A DNA stretch of 64,000 nt from Desulfomonilia bacterium (lineage in GTDB: Bacteria; Desulfobacterota; Desulfomonilia; UBA1062), in contig DATCTV010000034.1 in assembly GCA_036567785.1 (NCBI GenBank), positions 1 to 64,000 on the forward strand, given 5' to 3'. The notes under the pieces were generated by a model that did no database searches, was not told the origin of the DNA, and saw nothing but the letters and a program-made list of their open reading frames with translations. The position numbers were made by a program, and so were the translations under genes. Position 1 is the stretch's first letter. Each line of letters opens with the position of its first letter. Shown here piece after piece: positions 42,813-52,788 of the stretch.

Positions 42813-44903
42813 TTATTTCTCTTTTGCCTCTCTGGCCGCCTTCGCCTCGGCCACGACCTTTTCCTGGATATTGAAAGGTACGGGTTCATAGTGTGAAAAG
42901 CTCATCGAATAAGACCCGCGGGCTGATGTCATTGAGGTAAGGTCGGACGCATACATGAGGACTTCGGCAAGAGGCACGCTAGCCTTGATCTCCTGGTACT
43001 TTCCTTTGGCGTTCATGCCTTCGATCTTTCCCCTGCGGCTGTTGAGATCTCCCATAACATCACCCATACAGTCTTCAGGCACCACTATAGCGATTTTCAT
43101 TATGGGCTCGAGCAGTATCGGCTTACAGCTCTCCATCGCCTTCTTGAATGCCATTGATGCAGCAATCTTGAATGCCATTTCGGACGAGTCCACCTCGTGG
43201 TATGAACCGTCTACCGCGCTTATCTTGAGGTCAACAACGGGATTTCCGGAAAGCGGCCCCTCTTTTATTGCTTCAATCAATCCCTTTTCCACTGCCGGAA
43301 TATAATTCCTGGGGATAACCCCGCCGACGATTGCGTTAACAAACTCGAAACCGGCACCGCGTTCCAGCGGAACAACTTCAATCCACACATCTCCATACTG
43401 GCCGTGACCTCCGGTCTGCTTCTTGTACTTGCCCTGAACCCTTGCTGTCGCGGTAATCGTTTCCTTATATGGGACCTTGGGTGTCTTAAGCTCAACTTCG
43501 ACATTATAACGGCGCTTCAGCCTGTCAACAGTAAGCTCGATGTGAATCTGACCAAGGCCGTAAAGTTTGAATTCGCCGGTCTGTTCGTCACGTATAACCT
43601 TGAGAACCGGGTCTTCCTCCATGAGTTTCTGAAGACCGGGCATAATTTTGTCTTCATCGCCTTTTGTTTTTGGCGATATGGCCATGTTCATGATGGCTTC
43701 AGGGAACTCCGGACTTGGAAGCATCATATCGGAATTATCACTTATAAGCGTATCGCCGGTTTTCGTTTCCTTGAGTTTTGCTACTGCAAACAGGTCTCCG
43801 GGGCCAACCTGCTCGAGCGGTTTCTGTGTTTTTCCTTCGATGGCCACAATCGAACCGATCCGCTCCTTTATGCCGCGGTTGGGATTGTTAAGCTGTGAGT
43901 CAGGCCCAAGTGTTCCAGAGAGGCACTTGATTATGCTCAATTTGCCGGTGTAGGGATCGCTCATTGTCTTGAACACATAACCGACAAACGGTTCGCTTTC
44001 CTCGGCCTTCACTTCTCTGGTTTTTCCGTCTGCTGATTTAAGAACCAGGGGTTTCCTGTCTTTCGGGCTGAGCATCGAGTTTATAATAAAATCCATAAGC
44101 ATCTGGACGCCCATATTCAAAAGTGCGGAACCAGCAAAAACGGGCAGGAAAACACCCTGTGCAACACCGTTGTTAAGAGCACCAGAAAGCTCTGTCGCGC
44201 TCAATTCACCGCCTTCAAGGTATTTCTCCATGAGAGTATCATCAACTTCGGCGAGGTCTTCGATTACCTTGGAATATGTTTCTTCAAGTATATCCGTCAT
44301 ATCCGCAGGTACTTCGGTTTCCTTGAAGTTCCCGCTGCCGTTTTTCTCGAAAATGTATGCCTTCTTTTTGAGTACGTCCACTATGCCCTGAAAGCCTTCT
44401 TCCTTGCCGATAGGGATTGTCAGAGGAAGAGGTTTCGTTTCGAACATCTCACGAATGTCAGAAAGCACCTGATCGAAGTCCGCTCGTTCCCGGTCCATCT
44501 TGTTCACAAAGCATGCACAGGCAAGGCCTTCTTTTTTTGCAAGCTGCCAGAGGTTTTCAGAGTGCGGTTTGATTGAATCGACCGCATCGATTACAAAAAT
44601 CGCATTATCCGCCGATTTAAGGCCAAGAATAGCTTCCGATGAGAAGTTCGCATCACCCGGCGTATCAAGGAGCATCACACCTTTGTTCTTCCATTTGAAA
44701 TTATGCAGCGCGCTGAACACCGAAGACTGCCTTTTCTGCTCTTCGGGCTCGAAATCCAGGACCGAATTCCCTTCCAGCACCTTGCCGAGCCTGGTGGTCG
44801 CCTTGGCATTGAACAGCATTGCCTCTCCGAGCGATGTCTTTCCTGATCCCGAATGGGAGACCAGAATTATATCTCTTAAACTTTCCGTACCAAATCTTCT
44901 CAT
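42813..44903 (-). CDS. fusA: Elongation factor G-like GTPase
   Basis: This 696-residue translational GTPase has G1 HSGSGKTS, G3 DTPGD, G4 NKMD and all later EF-G domains, ending in a domain V with YASDLTSMTSARGSYSMSF. The G1 loop with SGSGKT and its position away from ribosomal protein genes suggest the FusA2/EF-G2 paralogue rather than the main EF-G. It may act in ribosome recycling or in a specialised translation step. It has its own terminator and is divergent from the phosphatase gene. Confidence 0.88.
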   Translation of the reverse strand: MRRFGTESLRDIILVSHSGSGKTSLGEAMLFNAKATTRLGKVLEGNSVLDFEPEEQKRQSSVFSALHNFKWKNKGVMLLDTPGDANFSSEAILGLKSADNAIFVIDAVDSIKPHSENLWQLAKKEGLACACFVNKMDRERADFDQVLSDIREMFETKPLPLTIPIGKEEGFQGIVDVLKKKAYIFEKNGSGNFKETEVPADMTDILEETYSKVIEDLAEVDDTLMEKYLEGGELSATELSGALNNGVAQGVFLPVFAGSALLNMGVQMLMDFIINSMLSPKDRKPLVLKSADGKTREVKAEESEPFVGYVFKTMSDPYTGKLSIIKCLSGTLGPDSQLNNPNRGIKERIGSIVAIEGKTQKPLEQVGPGDLFAVAKLKETKTGDTLISDNSDMMLPSPEFPEAIMNMAISPKTKGDEDKIMPGLQKLMEEDPVLKVIRDEQTGEFKLYGLGQIHIELTVDRLKRRYNVEVELKTPKVPYKETITATARVQGKYKKQTGGHGQYGDVWIEVVPLERGAGFEFVNAIVGGVIPRNYIPAVEKGLIEAIKEGPLSGNPVVDLKISAVDGSYHEVDSSEMAFKIAASMAFKKAMESCKPILLEPIMKIAIVVPEDCMGDVMGDLNSRRGKIEGMNAKGKYQEIKASVPLAEVLMYASDLTSMTSARGSYSMSFSHYEPVPFNIQEKVVAEAKAAREAKEK

Positions 44904-45044
44904 CGATGGTCCTCCTACATAATAATACTGGTTTAACGAGTGTCATACCGTATCCAAAAGACATCCCCAAGTCAAGCGGACATTGGAAATTCCATGACCT
45001 TCGGATTCCTTTACGCATCGGCCGCCGTATGGTAACTTGTCCGC

Positions 45045-45689
45045 ATGAGAAAATTTGCCATTGGTGACATACACGGCTGCCTTGACAAGCTTGAGGATCT
45101 GCTCAAGAAAATCGACCCGAAACCTCACGACAGCCTGATCTTTCTGGGCGATTATATCGACAGGGGAGAAAACACGAAAGGCGTAATAGATGCCTTGATA
45201 AAGCTCTCTTCTCATTGCAGATGCATTTTTTTAAGGGGCAACCACGAAGACATGCTCATCGAATACATGACATTCGGCAGAAACCGCAGCATGTTCCGTT
45301 CAAACGGCGGCGAAATGACGGTGCTTTCCTATACCGGAAAGAAAACCGCGTCCGGTAAGGTACTGGCGGAGAATCTGCCTGAAGATCACAAAGACTTCAT
45401 GACAAAACTGAAATGGATCCATGAAGACGACAGATACATCTATGTACATGCGGGAATAAAACCCGGCATACCGCTCAAGATGCAGGATGCGATGGACCTG
45501 ATATGGATAAGGGGGGAATTTCACGAAACACCGACCGGTCTTGACAAAAAAATCATCTTCGGCCATTGCCCGTTTACCCAACCTTTTGTTAGAGACGATA
45601 AGATAGGCATAGATACAGGGGCGGTCTATGGAAGAAACCTTACTGCAATAGAGTTGCCTTCCGAGCGCTTTATATTTTCCTTTTCCTGA
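45045..45689 (+). CDS. Metallophosphoesterase (serine/threonine phosphatase type)
   Basis: This 214-residue protein is a calcineurin-like phosphoesterase with GDIHGC, GDYIDRG, RGNHED and FGHCP motifs. These give the two-metal site typical of PrpA/bacteriophage-lambda-type phosphatases or Ap4A hydrolases. Its size fits protein phosphatases of the PPP kind. It precedes a J-domain gene on the same strand with a 40-base gap; a shared stress role is possible but not shown. Confidence 0.87.
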   Translation: MRKFAIGDIHGCLDKLEDLLKKIDPKPHDSLIFLGDYIDRGENTKGVIDALIKLSSHCRCIFLRGNHEDMLIEYMTFGRNRSMFRSNGGEMTVLSYTGKKTASGKVLAENLPEDHKDFMTKLKWIHEDDRYIYVHAGIKPGIPLKMQDAMDLIWIRGEFHETPTGLDKKIIFGHCPFTQPFVRDDKIGIDTGAVYGRNLTAIELPSERFIFSFS

Positions 45690-45729
45690 TGTCTTGTAAA
45701 AATGCCTCCCGGTGGTTTATAAAAATCGA

Positions 45730-46389
45730 ATGTCAATAAATTACTATGAAATCCTTGGCGTAAATAAAAATGCCTCTGCGGATGAGATAAAAAAAGCCTA
45801 CAGGAGAATGGCGCTCAGGCTTCACCCTGACACCAACCCGGACAACCCGGATACCGAGGAAGAATTCAAACTCCTGACAGAAGCTTACGGAGTCCTCATA
45901 GATCCTTCAAAGAGAAGGCTGTACGATATATCGCGTACCGCAGGCTTCGACCGGCAGCATGTGTACGATGATATCTTCACCAACACTGCTTTCAGCAAGG
46001 TGCTTACAGATCTGCCCATACCACCGGAATGGATAGAGCGCATGCTGCATGTCGGCAAAATTGTCGCATATGAGGCAATAATACGGGGCGGCAGGCCCCG
46101 GGATATAATAGGAAGGAGCCTGGTAAGGCTGGCGGCCGACAGCGCCGGGACATTTTTTCACAACGTTATGGATATCCACAGGGATTTTTCGGTCTCTGAA
46201 CAACTTGCGAAAACTGGCGGAGAAATGACTTTTTCATATCGTCCGGGGTTAACACAAAAAAGGCTTAACATCACCGTTCCTGCAGGCAGCACGAACGGAA
46301 CAGTCCTGCGTCTTAAAGGCATGGGAAGGAAAGGTCTTGGCGGAGCAGCCGGAGACCTCTATTTGAAGATAGTCATCTCGGGAGAATAG
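45730..46389 (+). CDS. J-domain co-chaperone with DnaJ C-terminal-like segment
   Basis: This 219-residue protein has an N-terminal J domain with the HPD motif in LHPDTNPDN. It lacks the Gly/Phe-rich stretch and zinc-finger cysteines of DnaJ. A short C-terminal substrate-binding-like part follows ([31 protein letters not shown]). It would stimulate DnaK. ATG 45730 is chosen over a GTG at 45712. The 3' end overlaps the oppositely oriented diguanylate cyclase gene by 31 bases. Confidence 0.83.
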   Translation: MSINYYEILGVNKNASADEIKKAYRRMALRLHPDTNPDNPDTEEEFKLLTEAYGVLIDPSKRRLYDISRTAGFDRQHVYDDIFTNTAFSKVLTDLPIPPEWIERMLHVGKIVAYEAIIRGGRPRDIIGRSLVRLAADSAGTFFHNVMDIHRDFSVSEQLAKTGGEMTFSYRPGLTQKRLNITVPAGSTNGTVLRLKGMGRKGLGGAAGDLYLKIVISGE

Positions 46390-47273
46390 ACCACAATACG
46401 GTTCTTGCCGTTTGATTTTCCCCAGTACAATGCTTTGTCAGCCATTTTTATAAGCTCATCACCGTTCATCGTATCCTTGGGCAGACAGGCCAGACCTACA
46501 GTGATGGTAATGCCCAGCGTGGACTCAAGAGATCTGCAGATTCTCTGTGCTACCATGCTTGATTCTTCGGGGTTGGTTTCAGGAAAGACTATAACGAATT
46601 CCTCACCGCCGTACCTGGTCAGAATATCGCAGTTTCGTGTGTTGTGTCTCAGCGCCTCTGCAAGGCCGACCAGCAGCTTGTTGCCTGCCTCATGGCCGTG
46701 TGTATCATTGTATCTCTTGAAATTATCTATATCGAGCATTGCAACGGTCAGGGTATGATCATACCTGATGTGCCTGTCCACCTCTTTTTTAAGCGTCGGC
46801 AGAAGATGCCTCAGATTAAACAGGCCGGTGAGTTCGTCCGTATGAGAAAGCATCCTGTAATAATTTGCCATTTCGGCCTCTTCGAGAAGCCTTGCATTTT
46901 CAAGCAGTTTGTTGATTGTCAGGTGCAGATGATCAAGATGTAGCGGTTTTGTAATAAAGTCAGCAGCACCCATTTTCATGCATTCCACCGCATCATGAAT
47001 CGATCCGTAACCGGTTATCATTATTGCCTGAATTTTGGGATGGTATTCCTTGATTTCACGCAGCAGTTCAATCCCTGTGGTGTCGGTCAGATAAAGATCA
47101 AGTATGGCGATATTGTAGGCATGCTCCCTGATAAGTTCAACGGCCTTCTCTCCGGTTTCCGCAACCGATATATCCATGCCTTTATCACTCAGATAATCGC
47201 TTATAAGGTTTAAAGTCTCAACCTCGTCATCAACAACAATTATCTTTGTACTTTTGTAGATGCTCTGTTCCAT
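46359..47273 (-). CDS. Response regulator with GGDEF diguanylate cyclase domain
   Basis: This 304-residue protein has a receiver domain (phospho-acceptor Asp59 in AILDLYLTD), a coiled linker, and a GGDEF domain with the active motif GGEEF at 222-226. An RNCD inhibitory site lies five residues before GGEEF. It therefore probably makes c-di-GMP when phosphorylated and is product-inhibited. This is the PleD-like single-receiver (WspR) layout. The cognate kinase is not adjacent. Confidence 0.92.
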   Translation of the reverse strand: MEQSIYKSTKIIVVDDEVETLNLISDYLSDKGMDISVAETGEKAVELIREHAYNIAILDLYLTDTTGIELLREIKEYHPKIQAIMITGYGSIHDAVECMKMGAADFITKPLHLDHLHLTINKLLENARLLEEAEMANYYRMLSHTDELTGLFNLRHLLPTLKKEVDRHIRYDHTLTVAMLDIDNFKRYNDTHGHEAGNKLLVGLAEALRHNTRNCDILTRYGGEEFVIVFPETNPEESSMVAQRICRSLESTLGITITVGLACLPKDTMNGDELIKMADKALYWGKSNGKNRIVVYSPEMTIFK

Positions 47274-47432
47274 TCACATCTCCAGTTCAAAAAAGGTATT
47301 TAATAACACTATTTATTCTCATTTTAATCTTATCGGTTTTCCTCTTAAAAATTTTAATATTATTTTTCGTTTGTATATTGCCCTCTGAATAAATATCATC
47401 AATGCAGACATTTACTGAAAAGGGAGATAGGC

Positions 47433-48386
47433 ATGCAGATACTTGTTACAAGAAGCCTGCCCGGCAATGCGCTTGAAAATCTGGCATTGAGTGCTGAAAT
47501 TGAATTATGGAAAAATTCATATCCAATCCCTGAAAACGAATTGAAAAAAATGATTAGAGGCAAAGACGGCCTTCTGTGCCTCCTGACCGATTCAATCGAT
47601 GCCTCGATTATGGATTACGCAGGAGGCAGTCTTAAGATAATTTCCAATTATGCAGTAGGATTTAACAACATTGACCTTGATGCCGCAAAACAAAGAGGCA
47701 TCGTCGTAACCAACACACCCGGAGTTCTTACCGACGCTACGGCAGATCTTGCCTGGGCGCTTCTTTTTGCCGTGGCCAGGAGAATAACGGAATCGGATGC
47801 TTATCTGAGGTCAGGCGCATGGACAGGCTGGGACCCCAGCCTTATGCTCGGAGTCGACATAGCAGGCGCAACACTGGGAGTTGTCGGAACGGGACGGATA
47901 GGTGAGGCGTTCGCGATGAGATCAAAAGGCTTTGATATGAAGGTAATCTATGCAGATGAAAAGCCAAACGAACAGCTTGAAAAAAGTCTAGGAGCAGTAA
48001 GGCTTCCTCTCGATGAACTTCTGAGCGTATCCGATTTCGTTTCACTTCATGTGCCTCTGCTGCCGGCAACGAAACACCTTATAGGAGAACGGGAATTAAG
48101 GCTTATGAAACCGACAGCCATACTTATAAACACCTCACGCGGCCCCGTGATCGATGAAGCGGCCCTGGCGGAAGCCCTTGATAAAGGCATAATCAGGGGG
48201 GCGGGTCTCGATGTCTATGAATTCGAGCCTGCTGTCAACCCGATGCTTTTGAAGCAGAAAAACGCAGTCCTCCTTCCCCATATCGCATCCGCAACAAACT
48301 CGACCCGGGAAAAGATGGCGCATATGGCGGTGGAAAACCTGACTGCATTCATAAAAGGAGAAGAGCCTCCGAACAGGGTGGTTTAG
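47433..48386 (+). CDS. D-2-hydroxyacid dehydrogenase (glyoxylate/hydroxypyruvate reductase type)
   Basis: This 317-residue NAD(P)-dependent enzyme has the Rossmann motif GVVGTGRIGEAFA. The catalytic Arg is in NTSRGPVID, the Glu in LDVYEFEPAVNP, and the His in LPHIASAT. Similarity is to GyaR/GhrB glyoxylate reductases, which reduce glyoxylate or hydroxypyruvate. GGGAGATAGGC precedes ATG 47433. The gene seems monocistronic. Confidence 0.88.
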   Translation: MQILVTRSLPGNALENLALSAEIELWKNSYPIPENELKKMIRGKDGLLCLLTDSIDASIMDYAGGSLKIISNYAVGFNNIDLDAAKQRGIVVTNTPGVLTDATADLAWALLFAVARRITESDAYLRSGAWTGWDPSLMLGVDIAGATLGVVGTGRIGEAFAMRSKGFDMKVIYADEKPNEQLEKSLGAVRLPLDELLSVSDFVSLHVPLLPATKHLIGERELRLMKPTAILINTSRGPVIDEAALAEALDKGIIRGAGLDVYEFEPAVNPMLLKQKNAVLLPHIASATNSTREKMAHMAVENLTAFIKGEEPPNRVV

Positions 48387-48756
48387 ACGGGAAGGAAGCT
48401 GATGAACCGGTAAGCCCGTGAGTTATCAAGATTGTACTAAAGCTGTATCAATTTTTTTAATGAGATCTTTTTCCGTTTTGGAAGGAAGTATGTATCTCGT
48501 GATATTATGGAAACAATTGCCTGATCGTTTTTTAAAGTTATATCTGCGGATAAGATCTTAAGTCTTTCAGTATAATTCAGAAGAAGTGCAAATTTGAACC
48601 GAATATCCGAAAAACGTCCCCTCATTCCCGTTCCATATCAATCCAACTTTCGTCCCTGATGCTCTTTTTCAGATCAAATCATAGTAGTGCTTTTAAACGC
48701 ACGCGTTCAGACGCGCCGTTAAGCGTCGACCGGATCGCTTGGTTTCGATCATTCTT
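48387..48756. other. Intergenic region between dehydrogenase and UroD-family gene
   Basis: No gene is supported. Near 48698-48721 a GC-rich imperfect hairpin (CGCGT-TCAG-ACGCG core with AACG/CGTT flanks) could end the leftward UroD-family transcript. The rest is AT-rich without recognised features. Confidence 0.45.
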
Positions 48757-49890
48757 TTATTGGGCTTCGACGACTTCGATGATCTTTTCGTAGTTCTTCA
48801 TGGCCAGAGGAGAAAGGTTCCTACCGTATGGACATGCGGATGGCATCAGGACAAAGCCGCGACCAGATCCTGAAGTCCCCTCTGCGATTGCCCGTTTGAC
48901 CTTTTCCGCGAACTTCTCCGTTGGCAGGTTTTCGATGTCGGATGCTTCGAGGTTTCCGAAGAGCACCATGTTGCTCCCATACCGATCGCGTACATATCTC
49001 AACTCTACATCACCCTGAGGTGGTGGTTCTATGGGATCAAGACCATCAGGACCCATAGACACGATGTCATCGAGAATGAGTTTGAGATTGCCATGCGAAT
49101 GAATTCGGGCATACCCCCCGTACTTCTGAATCGCCTGAATCATCGGGCTCACGTAACGGCAGACGTATTCACGAAACAGATACGGCGGCAGATAAGGGGG
49201 AGATGCATATTCCGGGCCGTATATACGCCAAAGACGGCCGGGCAACGCTTTGGCTGCGGCTTCGGTCTCCGGCAGCAGCGTTGAGGCAAAACGTTCAAGC
49301 AGTTTATGAAACAGTTTCTGTTCGGTCATCGCAATGACTGTGTACTCACCCATCTCAAATAGCGAGGCAGCTTGACAGAGGGGGTCGGGGGTGTCAATCA
49401 TAACAATGCCGGTATCTCCCAGCAAGGACTCTGTTTCGAGGATCTGACAGGGATCCACATTGTCCTTCGGAGCGGGAGGAGGAATGTCGAGAAAAGCACG
49501 CAGGTCATCGACATCCTTGAGGAGAGGCTCCACCGTCCATACCGTGTTTACATCAAGGTCGCGCCGCGTACGGGACGTCAGCGTCCGGCCGCAAGCTTGA
49601 ATGCGCCATGTGGAGAACTGGCTTGTATTGCATAGTATCGACTCAGTTGAGGACAATTCAAAAATGGGATCAAGGGGAACAGATTTGTAGGAAACCCCCC
49701 TCATGACGATCCTGTCCGTCTTCTCGCGTGCAAGCTCAATTAACGGCCACCAGGAAGAATGCGAGTAGATGTTGAAGGGATCGCTGTCTCCCGGGTCTTC
49801 ATCCAAGCCATTGATCTCATAGAACGAGACTGGCGGCCGGTCAACCTGTTCACCTCGAAGTGTGGCCATCAGTCTTTCGCGTCTTGTCAT
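48757..49890 (-). CDS. Uroporphyrinogen decarboxylase-family methyltransferase-like protein
   Basis: This 377-residue protein belongs to the UroD superfamily, with TRRERLMATLRGEQVDRPPV at the start and HSHGNLKLILDDIVSMGPDGLDPIEPPPQGDVELRYVR later. The latter is the pattern of the MtaA/CmuA-type group that moves methyl groups with corrinoid proteins. True HemE residues for porphyrin are not evident. The late part holds the VLFGNLEASDIENL segment. Codon use is somewhat more GC-rich than in the neighbours. It lies 22 bases downstream of the phosphofructokinase gene. Confidence 0.82.
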   Translation of the reverse strand: MTRRERLMATLRGEQVDRPPVSFYEINGLDEDPGDSDPFNIYSHSSWWPLIELAREKTDRIVMRGVSYKSVPLDPIFELSSTESILCNTSQFSTWRIQACGRTLTSRTRRDLDVNTVWTVEPLLKDVDDLRAFLDIPPPAPKDNVDPCQILETESLLGDTGIVMIDTPDPLCQAASLFEMGEYTVIAMTEQKLFHKLLERFASTLLPETEAAAKALPGRLWRIYGPEYASPPYLPPYLFREYVCRYVSPMIQAIQKYGGYARIHSHGNLKLILDDIVSMGPDGLDPIEPPPQGDVELRYVRDRYGSNMVLFGNLEASDIENLPTEKFAEKVKRAIAEGTSGSGRGFVLMPSACPYGRNLSPLAMKNYEKIIEVVEAQ

Positions 49891-49912
49891 TTTCCTCTCA
49901 TCGAACGCCGAT

Positions 49913-51136
49913 TTAAAACTCCATCACCCTGGCCAGCCTGTAAAAATCGCTGTCCCTTTCGATGAATTTGAGTCTGGTCAGTCCTGTCTTCTGATCAATA
50001 AGCTCCTTAAAGGGCACATATTTCAGAGAAAGCTGCTCGCCGAGGCTTATCATTACTCCGTTCAAGCCTTCTTCCGCAATCGCCCGGCATGCCCCGGCCC
50101 CGAGCTGGCTTGCCATGATGACATCATAGCCGTTGGGCGCTGTGCACCTTGCTTCATAGCCGATCTGTTTCGGTATGAATTTCACCTTTTCTCCTGTTCT
50201 TTTTTTATGGACTTCAGTAAGTCTATCGCAAAGCATCTTGCCTATTTCCAGGTTGGTGAGCACGGCATTGCCGTGATTGTCTATTTCCTTAAGGCGTATC
50301 TCATCGGGAAGCTTATCGGCAATCCCTTCGGCTACACAGACGACACCAAAATCAAGGCCTGCTTTTTTTCTTGCCTCGACGAGCATGGAAATATCCGTGG
50401 CAAGTCTGTCAATATCAAGGACATCCTCGTCAATATCTTCCACCGAGATCATTTTAGGTGCCTCCGCCATCATGGCAGCGGCATATGTAAGCCATCCAGC
50501 CTTTCTGCCCATGATCTCGGCGATGAACCAGCTCCCGGATGTGAAGCTGTCGGCCATCAGGTTTCTGATATTGAGGGCTGCATGCTCGGCGGCGGAGAAA
50601 AAGCCGAAGGTCCAGTCAATGCCCTGATAGTCATTATCTATTGTTTTCGGAACATGTACCACCTTAACCGGCCTCAATCCCTTGACCTCTTTCTGCAAAC
50701 TGTAGAGATAATTCGCAGTCTTCAAGGTGTCATCACCGCCAATGGAAACCAAACCGTCAATCTTCATGTCTTCAAAGGCATTAAAGATATTTACTAGCTT
50801 TGCATTCTTGACCGGGTCCTTCAGATCAGACCATTTTTTTATGGCACTTCCCGGATTTGCACGGGAATTATGTATGATTACCCCCTGTGAATTTCTGAGA
50901 CCACGGATCAAATCAAAATCAATTTCGATATAATGCCGGTCCTTGATCAGGCCCTTATCCCTGCTGTAGTTTTCAAGAAACTTGTACCCGTAGAGAAAAC
51001 CCGTGACTTTTATTCCTTTTTTAAGGCATGCCGCAGCAACCGCTGATATAACCGTGTTTGCCGCAGGGGCGGGACCGCCTGAAAACACAATGCCGATATG
51101 TTTCACGTTTGTTTCCTGTCTGGCCTTTTTTGTCAT
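49913..51136 (-). CDS. pfp: PPi-dependent 6-phosphofructokinase
   Basis: This 407-residue enzyme phosphorylates fructose 6-phosphate. The PPi type is indicated by GGDDT (ATP enzymes have GGDG), and by VPKTIDND with a lysine. MGRKAGWL and YEARCTAPNGYD, which bind substrate, follow. With PPi the reaction is reversible, suited to an energy-limited anaerobe. GAGAGG precedes ATG 51136. The UroD-family gene follows on the same strand. Confidence 0.9.
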   Translation of the reverse strand: MTKKARQETNVKHIGIVFSGGPAPAANTVISAVAAACLKKGIKVTGFLYGYKFLENYSRDKGLIKDRHYIEIDFDLIRGLRNSQGVIIHNSRANPGSAIKKWSDLKDPVKNAKLVNIFNAFEDMKIDGLVSIGGDDTLKTANYLYSLQKEVKGLRPVKVVHVPKTIDNDYQGIDWTFGFFSAAEHAALNIRNLMADSFTSGSWFIAEIMGRKAGWLTYAAAMMAEAPKMISVEDIDEDVLDIDRLATDISMLVEARKKAGLDFGVVCVAEGIADKLPDEIRLKEIDNHGNAVLTNLEIGKMLCDRLTEVHKKRTGEKVKFIPKQIGYEARCTAPNGYDVIMASQLGAGACRAIAEEGLNGVMISLGEQLSLKYVPFKELIDQKTGLTRLKFIERDSDFYRLARVMEF

Positions 51137-51249
51137 CTCGCTTACCTCTCTGCTATTACAATATCCGGCCTATATGCATTAATTACCAAAATTTCAAGTT
51201 GGACTTTTTATTGAAGATACCCTTTCAAAATGCTATTGTGTCTTCACAT

Positions 51250-51924
51250 ATGGAAAACACAGAAAGAAAACGCGTACTGATTGTCGACGACGAGGAAATC
51301 ATCAGGTACTCGCTTGTAAACATTCTCAAAGGTTATGGATACGATGCTGTGGATGTCGGTTCCGGTGAAGAAGCCGTCCGGATTATAAGCGAACAGAGAA
51401 TTCATCTTATACTGTCCGATCTCGTAATGGAAGGAATGGACGGCCTGCAGCTTCTCGAAAATGTCAAGCTCGTATCACCTCAGACCATATTTATCCTTAT
51501 AACGGGATACGGATCGCTCAAAACCGCAGTATCGGCGCTCAGGCTTGGCGCCTATGATTACCTGCTCAAGCCGTGCGATGAAGAAGAGCTGTGCTACCGC
51601 GTAAAACGCGCCCTGGAAATGCAGAACTTCGGTGAAGAGCAGAAGCGTATTCAGGAAACAAGCGCAATAGCAAAGACAACAATCACACTGTCTGACAAGA
51701 TCAATACGCCTCTTAATATAATCCTTGGAAATGTGGAAATCCTCCAGCTTCTTTTTAAAGATATTGAAGATATCAAGGTGAAGAAAACACTTGAAACAAT
51801 TGAAAAGCAGATATTTTCCATCAAGGAGGTCATGGAGAAACTCGCCAAACTTACCAATGCCGAGACGAGGAAATATACTTCATTTCCAGACTATGAAATA
51901 ATAAATCTTCCGAGTGAAGAATAA
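51250..51924 (+). CDS. Response regulator with degenerate DHp-like helical domain
   Basis: This 224-residue protein has a receiver domain with phospho-acceptor Asp57 and the conserved Lys in YLLKPCDEEE. The C-terminal region (residues about 140-215) reads LSDKINTPLNIILGNVEILQ and then a long helix. It looks like a histidine kinase dimerisation (HisKA) hairpin in which the phospho-His is replaced, and there is no ATPase domain. It could dimerise or bind a kinase. ATG 51250 is preferred over an earlier in-frame start that overlaps the divergent pfp gene. Confidence 0.82.
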   Translation: MENTERKRVLIVDDEEIIRYSLVNILKGYGYDAVDVGSGEEAVRIISEQRIHLILSDLVMEGMDGLQLLENVKLVSPQTIFILITGYGSLKTAVSALRLGAYDYLLKPCDEEELCYRVKRALEMQNFGEEQKRIQETSAIAKTTITLSDKINTPLNIILGNVEILQLLFKDIEDIKVKKTLETIEKQIFSIKEVMEKLAKLTNAETRKYTSFPDYEIINLPSEE

Positions 51925-51927
51925 TCT

Positions 51928-52314
51928 ATGCCAGAACAGTCAAAAATCTTGATAGTTGATGATTCTCAGGAACTTACTGAAGTAATACATGAGTATATGG
52001 AAGCTTGCGGTTTTATTGTAGATACCACAACCGAAAGTACGGATGCACTCAGGCTCATAGCAGCAAACGGATATGATGTCATAGTATCGGATATACACAT
52101 GCCGGGAATGGACGGCCTCGAATTGATGGGCCTCATAAAAGACAGGCATCCGGATTTACCGGTTGTTCTTATTACAGGCTACAGTATAAGCGAAGCGAGA
52201 AAGATCGCTCTGGAAAAAGGGGCTGATGCCTTTGTCGCAAAACCTTTTCATATGAAAGAAATCCTTGATGTCGTTACAGGCGTACTTAACAAGAAAAGAT
52301 TTATCACTACATAG
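51928..52314 (+). CDS. CheY-like single-domain response regulator
   Basis: This 128-residue protein is a receiver domain only: acidic pair DD at 11-12, phospho-acceptor Asp55 in SDIHMPGMDG, Thr in VLITGY, and Lys in VAKPFHMKE. It starts three bases after the preceding regulator. It probably acts in a phosphorelay or by protein contact. The two regulators and the next gene form a short operon. Confidence 0.9.
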   Translation: MPEQSKILIVDDSQELTEVIHEYMEACGFIVDTTTESTDALRLIAANGYDVIVSDIHMPGMDGLELMGLIKDRHPDLPVVLITGYSISEARKIALEKGADAFVAKPFHMKEILDVVTGVLNKKRFITT

Positions 52315-52329
52315 GAGGGTATCTATAAT

Positions 52330-52788
52330 ATGGCAAAACAGAAAGTTAAAAAAATAAAAAAGATATTGTGTTATGTGGACCTCAGCAAAAGCAGCAGATA
52401 TGTTATTGAATACGCAAAACAAGTCTCGGACCTTACTGGAGCTGAAATCTTCTTTCTTCATACGGTAACAGATTTAGGAAGGTTCGCAGGGTTTTATGTG
52501 CCGCATATGAGCACTGACAGCCTTTCCAGCGAGATGATGAAATCCGCCAAAGACAAGCTCTATGCCGTTTGCATGCAGACTATAGGAGAGATCGACGCCT
52601 CAAAAAGAATTATAAAAGAAGGCGATATCGTTGAAGCCATTCAGGAAGAAATAGACAGAATCGGTATCGACATCCTGGTAATCGGCCATGATTTCAGAAC
52701 TTTTTCGTTCTTCAAGGAAGATTATGTGACCAGGTACCTGAAAGATCCGGCGTGCCCGGTTCTTGTTATTCCTCTCGCAGTAGATTAA
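52330..52788 (+). CDS. Universal stress protein
   Basis: This 152-residue UspA-fold protein has the N-terminal basic strand KKILCYVDLSKSSRYVIEYAKQ and a C-terminal VIGHDFRT...PACPVLVIP. The usual ATP-binding glycine motif GxxGxxxxxxxxxG(S/T) is not present, so it may not bind ATP. AGGAGGG precedes the start. It follows two response regulators, suggesting a signalling-linked stress role. Its 3' end overlaps the opposite-strand gene by 23 bases. Confidence 0.85.
   Translation: MAKQKVKKIKKILCYVDLSKSSRYVIEYAKQVSDLTGAEIFFLHTVTDLGRFAGFYVPHMSTDSLSSEMMKSAKDKLYAVCMQTIGEIDASKRIIKEGDIVEAIQEEIDRIGIDILVIGHDFRTFSFFKEDYVTRYLKDPACPVLVIPLAVD

Noticed and set aside
48437-48625. 62-residue frame in the gap before the UroD-family gene
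   Set aside because: No upstream ribosome binding site or recognised motif. Its length is within chance for AT-rich DNA.
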